A stretch of 41,369 nucleotides of DNA from assembly GCF_002068095.1 (NCBI RefSeq), contig NZ_LWIG01000032.1, positions 1 to 41,369 of the forward strand, read 5' to 3'. This DNA is from Bradyrhizobium sacchari (GTDB lineage: Bacteria > Pseudomonadota > Alphaproteobacteria > Rhizobiales > Xanthobacteraceae). Below are positions 34,694-41,369 of the stretch, piece after piece. Below the pieces are notes generated by a model, which worked only from the letters and a program-made list of their open reading frames with translations, did not search any database and was not told where the DNA came from. How positions within the stretch are numbered: position 1 is the stretch's first letter; the number at the start of each line of letters is the position of its first letter. The translations under genes were made by a program, and so were the position numbers.

Positions 34694-36784
34694 ATGAGAG
34701 CAGTGAAATTCGCCGGCGCCGCGGTCGCCGCCGTCATCGTCGTGATCGCGCTTCTGCTCGTGGTCGGGATCCCCTCGGGCTTCCTGACCTCGACGATTGC
34801 CTCGCGCGTCGAAAGCGCCACCGGCTATCGCCTGTCGATCGACGGCACCACGAAGATCAGCCTGTGGCCGACGCTGAACGTCACCCTCAACGACCTTACC
34901 CTCCAGGACCCCAAGGACCGCAGCGGCATCACGCGCCTGACGGTCGACAGCGTGCAGGCCGACATGTCGCTCTCCAGCGTGTGGTCGGGCACCCCTGCGA
35001 TCAGCGAGCTCGTCGTCACCCATCCCGTGCTCTACCAGCCGCTGTTGCGCGAGCGCCTGCCCAATGCCGGCGCCACGTCGAAGCCGATCGCGCTCGACAC
35101 GGCCGGGGCGACCATCGATCGCATCAAGGTGATCGACGGCGAGGTCGCATTCGCGCGCCTGCGCGACCGCGTCGAGGGCCGCATCAGCGCCATCAACTCC
35201 GCCGCCGTCGTCGGCCGCGACCGCAAGGTCGACATCACCGGCACCGCGCGCGTCGGCGATCACCCGACCAAGTTCGACATCAAGGCGACGGCGCCGATGC
35301 CGCCGGCCGAGCGGCCGACCATTCCGGTGGATTTCGCCATCGACATGCCCGACGTGTTGAAGTCCCAGCTCAACGGCCATGCCGAGATGCGGCTGAGCGG
35401 CGATGTCGTGATGATCAACGGCGTGAGCGGCCGGCTCGGGGACGGCGCCTTCAACGGCTGGGCTTCGGTCGACATCGCGAGCAAGCCTCTGGTCAAGGTC
35501 GATCTCGACTTCCAGCGGCTCGCGATTCCGCTGGCGAAGACGCCCGACGGCGCGCCGGGACAGCCTTGGAGCAATGCGCCGATCGACGTGTCCGGACTCA
35601 ATTATGTCGATGCGCAGTTGCGGATCTCGGCGAACGAGGCCGTGATCGGCGATGCGCGCCTGGCTCCGCTGGCGCTCGATGCCAAGCTCGCCGGCGGCGT
35701 GCTGAAGGCCGGCACCGCCAATCTCGGCGCCTATGGCGGCCAGGTCTCGGGCGAGGTGATCCTGGATGCGACCACCGGCGCGCCGAGCTTTGCCATGCAT
35801 TCCGACCTCGTCGGCGTGCGCGCGCTGCCGCTGCTCCAGGGGCTCGCCGAATTCGACCGGATCGACGGCAAGCTGCAGGCCAAGCTCGCTCTGCGCAGCG
35901 CCGGCACCAGCCAGCGCGCGCTGATGGCGAACATGCAGGGCACGGCCTTCGTCAATTTCCAGGACGGCGCGATCCGCGGCATCAACGTCGCGCAGATGAT
36001 CCGCTCGCTGACGACGGGCACGCTCAGCGGCTGGCAAGACAGCCAGAACGGCAGCCAGAACAACAATCAGGAGCAGAGCACGGATCTGTCGCAGCTCTCG
36101 GCCTCCTTCCGCATCGACAAGGGACAGGCCGTGACGACCGATCTCAACCTGATCGGGCCGCTGGTGCGCGTCACCGGCGCCGGCACCATCGCGCTCGACA
36201 CCAAGATGATGGGCTTTCGCGTCGAGCCCAAGCTGGTGATGACAACCGAAGGCCAGGGCCGCACCTCCGATCCGGTCGGCTTCGGCATCCCCGTGATGAT
36301 CCAGGGCAGCTGGTCGCAGCCGAAGATCTACCCCGACATGGCCGGCATGCTCGACAACCCCGATGCCGCCTATGCCAAGCTGCGCGAGATGGGCAAAGGT
36401 CTGTTCGGCCCCGATGGCGCCGGGCTTGGCAACATTTTGGGCAGCCTCGGCAGTAACCTTGGCAGTAACCTTGGACTTGGCGGCACGACCGCGCCGGGTG
36501 GCGGCAATGCAACTGGAAATACGAATCCGCAAACCCAGCAACCGGGGCAGAACAATCTGCTCGGCGGCCCCCTGGGCGAGGCAATCGGCAATTTGATCCA
36601 GCAGGGGCTCTCCAGCGGTGCGGGAGCTGGAGCCAATACCGGCCGCAGCCGCGGCCTGCCGGCAACACCCTCGACCCCTGCGCCGCAGGCCTCGCCCGCG
36701 TCCCCCGCTCAGGAGGACCCGCCGGTGGCGCAGCAGGACAGCCAGCCGATGAATGACGTGCTGCGGCAGCTCTTCAATCGATGA
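34694..36784 (+). CDS. AsmA-family envelope protein
   Basis: This 696-residue protein has an N-terminal membrane segment (about 5-28) followed by the AsmA repeating beta-groove pattern (GYRLSIDGTTKISLWPTLNVTLNDL, with the C-terminal AsmA_2 region at about 420-570: FVNFQDGAIRGINVAQMIRSL, GPLVRVTGAGTIALDTKMM). AsmA/TamB-type proteins bridge inner and outer membranes and are linked to phospholipid transport. The tail (about 570-690) is low-complexity Gly/Asn/Gln/Pro-rich. GGAAAG precedes the ATG. Confidence 0.92.
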   Translation: MRAVKFAGAAVAAVIVVIALLLVVGIPSGFLTSTIASRVESATGYRLSIDGTTKISLWPTLNVTLNDLTLQDPKDRSGITRLTVDSVQADMSLSSVWSGTPAISELVVTHPVLYQPLLRERLPNAGATSKPIALDTAGATIDRIKVIDGEVAFARLRDRVEGRISAINSAAVVGRDRKVDITGTARVGDHPTKFDIKATAPMPPAERPTIPVDFAIDMPDVLKSQLNGHAEMRLSGDVVMINGVSGRLGDGAFNGWASVDIASKPLVKVDLDFQRLAIPLAKTPDGAPGQPWSNAPIDVSGLNYVDAQLRISANEAVIGDARLAPLALDAKLAGGVLKAGTANLGAYGGQVSGEVILDATTGAPSFAMHSDLVGVRALPLLQGLAEFDRIDGKLQAKLALRSAGTSQRALMANMQGTAFVNFQDGAIRGINVAQMIRSLTTGTLSGWQDSQNGSQNNNQEQSTDLSQLSASFRIDKGQAVTTDLNLIGPLVRVTGAGTIALDTKMMGFRVEPKLVMTTEGQGRTSDPVGFGIPVMIQGSWSQPKIYPDMAGMLDNPDAAYAKLREMGKGLFGPDGAGLGNILGSLGSNLGSNLGLGGTTAPGGGNATGNTNPQTQQPGQNNLLGGPLGEAIGNLIQQGLSSGAGAGANTGRSRGLPATPSTPAPQASPASPAQEDPPVAQQDSQPMNDVLRQLFNR

Positions 36785-37001
36785 TGTCACGCCGATCCCC
36801 TTACCTCGGCTTCCCCGTCAGCGGCTTCCTCCGAACAGATGAGGCTGCGACAATTCACCACCCTTCCGCCTGTCCCGGCGTCCCCAACGGGTAACCACAC
36901 CGGCCGGTCCACCGGTCCGTTGTCCCAAATTGTGATAGAAAGGCCGCCGGGGCCCGCGCGGCCCGAAGCGCCGGCGTCGATGGCGGCGCGAGAGGATCCG
37001 G

Positions 37002-39449
37002 ATGGCAGGGGCGAACGACAAGACACGGTTTCTGCGCGAGGGCCTGTTCGCCAAATACGTCGTCTCCCTCGTCGGCCTCGTCGTGTTCGTGCTCGCCGTC
37101 AACGGCGCGATGGAGACCTGGATCTCCTACCGCGCCACCAAGACACAGCTGACCGGCGGGCTGGAGGACAAGGCGCAGGCCGCGGCCCGGCGGATGGAGC
37201 AGTCGATCTCCGAGCTCGAGCGCCAGATCAGCTGGGTGACGCGGGCGAGCCAGGACACGCTGGAGAAGCGCCGCGCCGACTACGCCCAGCTGCTGCACCA
37301 GGTCTCGGTCGTCAACCAGCTGTTCCAGCTCAATGGCGACGGACGCGAGGTGCTGCGCGTCTCGCGGCAGTCCACCACGACGGGCGGCAATGCCGACCTC
37401 TCCCGCGACATGCGCTTCACCGACACCGTCGCGCGCGGCGTCAGCTACGCGCCGGCCTGGTTCTCCGACCAGACGCCATTCATGTCGATCTCGGTGGCGC
37501 ATTCCGGCTTTAACGCCGGCGTCACGGTGGCCGAGATCGACCTCGGCTTCCTCTCCGACTTCCTGTCCGACGCCCAGGTCGGCAAGGCCGCCTTCGCCTA
37601 TGTGGTCGATCCGCGCGGCCGCGTGCTGGTGACGTCCTCGAGGGGCCCCGATGTCGGCAAGGATTTGTCGAAGCTGCCGCAGGTGGCGGCCGCGATTTCG
37701 TCCGGCCGCGAGCCCGAGACGTCAGGCACCGACTTCAACGGTCATGCGGTGCTGTCAGCCGCAAGCACCGTGCCGAAACTCGGATGGAGCGTGATATTCG
37801 AGCAGCCGACCACGCAGGCCCTGACGCCGATCCGCGACCAGCTCGTCCGCATCGCGCTTCTGATCGGCATGGGGCTGTTGGTCGCGATCCTCGCCGGCAC
37901 GCTGCTCGCGCGCCGCATGATCATCCCGATCACGGCGCTGCGCGACGGCGCGCACAAGCTCGGCGAAGGCGATTTCAGCCACCGCATCGACGTGCACACC
38001 TCCGACGAGCTCGAAGACCTCGCCGGTCAGTTCAACCGCATGGCGACGCAGCTCCAGGAGACCTATTCGAACCTCGAGACCAAGGTCGAGGAGCGCACCC
38101 GCGATCTCGCGCAGTCGATCAACGAGCTCAAGGTGCTGGAAGAGGTCGGCCGCGCGGTCTCCTCCTCGCTCGATCTCAACGCCGTGCTGCCGACGATTGC
38201 GGCGCGCGCGATCGAGATCACCCACGCCGACGCGGTGCTGATCTACGGCTATGACGCCGAGACGCGCCGCTTCAACCTGGTCGAATCCAATGGCATCGAC
38301 AGATCGGCCGATGGCGCCCATGTCACCATCGACGAAGGCGACAACATCCTGAGCGATGCCGCCAGAAGCGGCGAGCCGATCGCGCTTGCCGATCTCGACC
38401 ATGCGGCCGCGCAGCCGCTGCGCGAGGCCGCGATCGCGGCCGGCTTCCACTCGGTGCTGGTGGTGCCGCTGGTCGACCAGCAGGGCACGCTCGGCGCGCT
38501 GGTGGTGCTGCGGCGCCCCAGTGGCGAGTTCGCCGGCAGCCTCATCGGCTTGATGCGCACCTTCGCCAACCAGGCGGTGCTGGCGATGCGCAACGCGCGG
38601 CTGTTCACCGAGGTCGATCACAAGAGCCACGCGCTGGAGGCCGCCAACGAGACCGTGCGCGCCCAGGCCGACCAGCTGCGCGTGCAGACCGAGCAGCTCA
38701 AGGACTGGAACAAGTCGCTGGAGGAGCGCGTCAGGACCCAGCTCGGCGAGATCGAGCGCATCCGCAAGCTCGAGCGTTTCCTGGCGCCGCAGGTCGCGCA
38801 GCTGATCGCCTCCTCCGACAGCCCCGAGGGGCTGCTCACGAGCCAGCGCCGCGAGGTCACGGTCGTGTTCTGCGACCTGCGCGGCTTCACCGCGTTCACG
38901 GAAGCGACCGAGCCGGAAGAGGCGATGAACGTGCTGCGCGAATATCACGCCGCGCTCGGCAAGCTGATCTTCAAATACGAGGGCACGCTCGACAAATATG
39001 CCGGCGACGGCGTGATGATCCTGTTCAACGCGCCGATCCAGTTCGAAGACCATACCCAGCGCGCGGTGAAGATGGCGGTGGAGATGCGCGACACCATCGG
39101 CCCGCTGACCGAGCGCTGGCGCAACCGGGGCCACAGCCTGGGATTCGGCATCGGCATCGCGCTCGGCTATGCCACGCTCGGCCAGGTCGGCTTCGAGCAG
39201 CGGCTGGAATATGCCGCGATCGGCAGCGTCACCAACCTCGCCTCGCGCCTCTGCAGCGAGGCCAAACCCAACCAGATCGTGGTCAGCCGCCGCGTCTACG
39301 GTATCGTCGAGCCCTGGGTCGAGGCGCGCGCGCTCGACGATCTCCAGCTCAAGGGCTTCAATCACCCGGTGCTGGCGATGGAGATTTTGAGCTGGCGCGA
39401 GGAAGTGGAGAACGTGGTGGATGCGTCGGCGGTGCGCCGGCGCGGGTAG
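37002..39449 (+). CDS. Membrane adenylate cyclase with Cache-like, HAMP, GAF and class III domains
   Basis: This 815-residue signalling protein makes cAMP. Order: TM1 (about 17-38), extracytoplasmic sensor (about 40-275, double-Cache-like: GRVLVTSSRG, LGWSVIFEQP), TM2 (about 282-306), HAMP (to about 358), GAF (about 377-533), coiled coil, class III cyclase (about 615-790). Metal-binding Asp residues are D625 (FCDLRGF) and D669 (KYAGDGVMI). K665 fits adenine recognition; the second specificity position is S742 (IGSVTNLASRL) where Asp or Thr is usual. GAGAGG precedes the ATG. It is likely the source of cAMP for the nearby CRP-type regulator (inference). Confidence 0.92.
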   Translation: MAGANDKTRFLREGLFAKYVVSLVGLVVFVLAVNGAMETWISYRATKTQLTGGLEDKAQAAARRMEQSISELERQISWVTRASQDTLEKRRADYAQLLHQVSVVNQLFQLNGDGREVLRVSRQSTTTGGNADLSRDMRFTDTVARGVSYAPAWFSDQTPFMSISVAHSGFNAGVTVAEIDLGFLSDFLSDAQVGKAAFAYVVDPRGRVLVTSSRGPDVGKDLSKLPQVAAAISSGREPETSGTDFNGHAVLSAASTVPKLGWSVIFEQPTTQALTPIRDQLVRIALLIGMGLLVAILAGTLLARRMIIPITALRDGAHKLGEGDFSHRIDVHTSDELEDLAGQFNRMATQLQETYSNLETKVEERTRDLAQSINELKVLEEVGRAVSSSLDLNAVLPTIAARAIEITHADAVLIYGYDAETRRFNLVESNGIDRSADGAHVTIDEGDNILSDAARSGEPIALADLDHAAAQPLREAAIAAGFHSVLVVPLVDQQGTLGALVVLRRPSGEFAGSLIGLMRTFANQAVLAMRNARLFTEVDHKSHALEAANETVRAQADQLRVQTEQLKDWNKSLEERVRTQLGEIERIRKLERFLAPQVAQLIASSDSPEGLLTSQRREVTVVFCDLRGFTAFTEATEPEEAMNVLREYHAALGKLIFKYEGTLDKYAGDGVMILFNAPIQFEDHTQRAVKMAVEMRDTIGPLTERWRNRGHSLGFGIGIALGYATLGQVGFEQRLEYAAIGSVTNLASRLCSEAKPNQIVVSRRVYGIVEPWVEARALDDLQLKGFNHPVLAMEILSWREEVENVVDASAVRRRG

Positions 39450-39460
39450 CCGAAACAAAA

Positions 39461-39583
39461 AGTGCAAAAACAACCCCATGCACAGTAGACGGGGCTTGTA
39501 AGATCAGTGCCTTAGGGAAGGATGCAAGGCCTGGCTTGCTAGAGGCTTTGACACGTCGGGCAAAACACCGGCAGAATGGCATG
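39461..39583 (+). repeat. Intergenic repeat copy 2 (ACAACCCCATGCACAGTA type, long form)
   Basis: The first 27 bases (39461-39487) match 24 of 27 at 4780-4806. About 60 bases on lies TTTGACACGTCGGGCAAAAC, a stretch I recall as occurring together with the first motif in Bradyrhizobium intergenic repeats; its extent here is therefore partly from memory. The remainder up to 39669 shows nothing clear. Confidence 0.6.
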
Positions 39584-39669
39584 CCCCCCCGCCTTCCACG
39601 AACCATATCGCGCCTCCCCGCGACTAACCATCGCCTCAACGGCGAGGCGGATTTCGTGGGAGACGAGCT

Positions 39670-40536
39670 GTGGCCCTTGCCTTGCCCTCGCGTGCGTATG
39701 ATTTGCAGATGCTGGACCGGCCCGCGGATCGTGCGCGCGACCAGGGCTGGGTCTATGGGCTGCCGCCGGGCATCTCGAGCGAGCAATGGCCGCTCGATCC
39801 CGTCACGGGCTATCCGCTGATGCACGGCTTTACCTTGAGGCTGCCGGAGGACTATCGCGTGCATGGCGAGGACATCGTCGCTGTGTCGTTCTTTGCCACC
39901 GCGCCGGATCACAATGACGGCGGCGCGCCCGATGATCCGGAAATCCGCGAGGCCGTGATGGCGGGACCATCGCATCCGCGCCTGTCGCGCATGACCGACA
40001 TTCTCAACTACGAATATGCGGCGCTGCTGCTGACCAAAGCCGAATATGACGGCGCGTTCGCGACACCGCCGGCGCCGCTCGCGCTGGCGACGGCCGACCG
40101 GCCGCGCTGGCTGGATGTCGGCGGCGCCAGCGCCTTCTTCGAGGCTGCCGCGCCTTACGCGAGGAAGATGTTTGCCGGCGCACCGCGCGCCGATCTCACC
40201 GAAACCCGCGCGATCGCGTTATCGCCGCGCGCGAGCGATCCCAATGCCGGCAAAGGACCGCAGGACGAGTACACGAGCCGCGTCGCACCGACCGGCTATC
40301 AGCCCTATTACTACTATGTCGGCGGCGTACCGGGCCGCGACAATTTCCGCCTGCACGACTGGAGCAAGGACCACGCCCACAACCATCTCGGCGGCACCAT
40401 GCGGCCGTGCCAGGCGGTGCCGGAGATGAGCCCGTTCTACATCGAGTTCGAGGAGTATTTCGGCGGCTACAATTTCGGCGGCGGCAACGCGCAGCTCGAC
40501 TTCAAGGACATGAAGTTCGACTGGGCGTGCGGGTGA
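39670..40536 (+). CDS. Uncharacterised protein, possible metal- or substrate-binding
   Basis: I do not recognise this 288-residue protein. It has no signal peptide or clear membrane segment. The C-terminal half is rich in His, Tyr and aromatic residues (HDWSKDHAHNHLGGTMRPCQ, then FEEYFGGYNFGGGNAQLDF and DMKFDWACG at the end), which could form a metal site. The GTG at 39670 is preceded by GGGAGACGAGCT. It lies downstream of the cyclase gene and upstream of convergent vapC. Confidence 0.7.
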   Translation: MALALPSRAYDLQMLDRPADRARDQGWVYGLPPGISSEQWPLDPVTGYPLMHGFTLRLPEDYRVHGEDIVAVSFFATAPDHNDGGAPDDPEIREAVMAGPSHPRLSRMTDILNYEYAALLLTKAEYDGAFATPPAPLALATADRPRWLDVGGASAFFEAAAPYARKMFAGAPRADLTETRAIALSPRASDPNAGKGPQDEYTSRVAPTGYQPYYYYVGGVPGRDNFRLHDWSKDHAHNHLGGTMRPCQAVPEMSPFYIEFEEYFGGYNFGGGNAQLDFKDMKFDWACG

Positions 40537-40538
40537 GG

Positions 40539-40952
40539 CTATGGGTCTCCTCGCCTACCTCCTAGAAACGGATTGACGATTGTGATCCCGCCAATACTGC
40601 GGCCATGCTGGAGGTCTTCGCTATAGAGCGTGTCGCAACCGGCTTCGATCGCTGCGGCGACGATCAGCGCATCATAGAAGGCGAGGGTATGATCGCGGGC
40701 AAGCGCAAGGGCCGCAGCGTGCGTGTCCGATGTCAGCGGCACGATGTCGGGAAAACGAAAACGCAGAGACTGCAGGGCTGCCTCGATGACCGGCCAATCC
40801 TGCTTCTGCTTCTTCCGCAACACATTGGTGAATTCGTTCAGCACCTGCGCGCTGATGGCACCACCGCCAGCGATCGTAATCAGCGCCCGCTGGCGCCTTG
40901 CGTCGGTCGAATAGGCGTAGATCAGGATATTGCTGTCGAAGAACGCGCTCAC
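40539..40952 (-). CDS. vapC: PIN-domain toxin VapC
   Basis: This 137-residue PIN-domain ribonuclease is the toxin of a VapBC pair. The acidic site is visible: D6 (FFDSNILIYAYS), E40 (LNEFTNVL), D94 (AFYDALIVAAA) and D113 (SEDLQ). Its GTG start overlaps the antitoxin stop (GTGA), standard for these operons. PIN toxins cut tRNA or rRNA; the target is unknown. Confidence 0.93.
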   Translation of the reverse strand: MSAFFDSNILIYAYSTDARRQRALITIAGGGAISAQVLNEFTNVLRKKQKQDWPVIEAALQSLRFRFPDIVPLTSDTHAAALALARDHTLAFYDALIVAAAIEAGCDTLYSEDLQHGRSIGGITIVNPFLGGRRGDP

Positions 40953-41179
40953 CGCTCGTTCGCCTCGTCGCGGTCGAACTTGTAGCCTTCGGGCAGGGGA
41001 AATTGGAATTGCTCCGCCTGCCTGAGAAATTCCGCGCGCTTGTCGATCTTCTCCACTGCGAGCCGGCCCTTGGAGGCCTCCACCACATTGAGCTCGTCAC
41101 CGGGGGAAAGCTTCAGTGCCTCAACAAGAGCCTTGGGCAGGCGAACCGCCAAGCTATTCCCCCATTTGGAAACCAGCAC
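40949..41179 (-). CDS. vapB: AbrB/MazE-type antitoxin VapB
   Basis: This 76-residue antitoxin has an N-terminal AbrB-type DNA-binding domain (SKWGNSLAVRLPKALVEALKL) and a C-terminal tail that would wrap the toxin. I chose the GTG at 41179, with GGAGGG four bases upstream; an ATG at 41200 is in frame but falls inside the operator palindrome and adds seven residues not usual for the family. It is the first gene of the pair. Confidence 0.88.
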   Translation of the reverse strand: MLVSKWGNSLAVRLPKALVEALKLSPGDELNVVEASKGRLAVEKIDKRAEFLRQAEQFQFPLPEGYKFDRDEANER

Positions 41180-41192
41180 GGAACCCTCCACA

Positions 41193-41213
41193 ATATACAT
41201 TTTTCATGTATAT
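41193..41213. promoter_or_regulatory. VapBC operator palindrome
   Basis: Perfect 8-base arms ATATACAT / ATGTATAT with a five-base spacer lie directly upstream of the chosen vapB start. ATATCAT repeats follow at 41211-41229. AbrB-type antitoxins bind such sites for autorepression. Confidence 0.75.
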
Positions 41214-41265
41214 CATAGTTAGATATCATGCCGTTTCAAGATGTAACCGCCGGCTTGGACGCCCC

Positions 41266-41369
41266 TCACGCCCCGCGCTTAGGCCCGATCGCCTCGAAGC
41301 CCGCCTTCTGCTCGTCGCTCAGATCGGCCTCGAAATCGTCGAGCGCATCGGTGACGCCGGTCACCGCCT
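41266..41369 (-). CDS. 3' end of a gene with an LTXXQ-like ending (5' end outside window)
   Basis: The last 34 codons of a minus-strand gene are visible, ending DLSDEQKAGFEAIGPKRGA and TGA. The LSDEQKAGF stretch resembles the LTXXQ motif of Spy/CpxP-type periplasmic proteins common in Bradyrhizobium, but too little is present to be sure. Confidence 0.55.
   Translation of the reverse strand, partial: AVTGVTDALDDFEADLSDEQKAGFEAIGPKRGA

Noticed and set aside
34514..36790. 758-residue minus-strand frame opposite asmA
   Set aside because: Antisense shadow with repetitive His/Arg/Asp-rich sequence; the plus-strand AsmA protein is recognisable throughout.
36931..36950. TGTGA half-site upstream of the cyclase gene as a CRP site
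   Set aside because: The second half (TCACA) is absent at the right spacing, so it does not meet the standard used for the other two sites.

Overview
The window is a high-GC chromosomal segment whose gene content and intergenic repeats point to a soil alphaproteobacterium of the Bradyrhizobium/Nitrobacteraceae type. The clues are XoxF with a XoxJ-like partner, a form II 'CO dehydrogenase', homogentisate catabolism, a class III cyclase with HAMP and GAF domains, and the motif ACAACCCCATGCACAGTA, which I recall as common between Bradyrhizobium genes. No rRNA, tRNA, insertion sequence, phage or CRISPR array is visible.

Left part (1-9.6 kb): a chemoreceptor (minus strand, 3' end outside the window) is followed by a plus-strand pair with a GTGA overlap. 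The pair is a FIST-domain protein resembling NosP, the nitric-oxide sensor, and a soluble hybrid histidine kinase resembling NahK. Converging on it is a minus-strand block: xoxF (lanthanide-type PQQ methanol dehydrogenase), a gene fusing a XoxJ-like periplasmic binding domain to a cytochrome c domain, and two paralogous LuxR-type response regulators. The arrangement suggests a signalling module controlling methanol/alcohol oxidation.

9.6-16.2 kb: a CoxG-like gene diverges from a coxSLM molybdenum hydroxylase operon of form II type (AYRGAGR active-site loop). The xoxF and coxS upstream regions share an element (CTTCCGCCTA-TAC-AAG plus CTACTACC), a candidate binding site for the two regulators. 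An alpha-methylacyl-CoA racemase with an intact catalytic triad follows.

16.2-26.6 kb: tyrosine/homogentisate catabolism. hpd diverges from an Lrp/AsnC regulator across a perfect inverted repeat. A second cluster (FAD monooxygenase, DUF2783 protein, degenerate metallo-beta-lactamase protein, hmgA, fahA) diverges from a MarR regulator. No maleylacetoacetate isomerase gene is present here. A secreted SAM-methyltransferase gene lies between marR and a degenerate second copy of the marR 3' end, a trace of a duplication or insertion. An AHL-lactonase-like protein follows. Six palindromic REP-like elements fall between 9.8 and 25.8 kb.

26.6-41.4 kb: envelope and signalling genes. They are a secreted caspase-fold/TPR protein lacking both catalytic residues (pseudo-caspase), an OmpA-family protein, an RND efflux pair, a CRP-type regulator, an AsmA protein and a membrane adenylate cyclase. 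A perfect CRP-type site (TGTGA-N6-TCACA) lies upstream of the pseudo-caspase and lactonase genes, and a near-perfect one lies between crp and asmA. With the cyclase nearby, this suggests a local cAMP circuit. The window ends with an uncharacterised protein, a VapBC toxin-antitoxin pair with its operator, and the 3' end of an LTXXQ-type gene.

All functions are inferred from sequence motifs and context; no database search was run.
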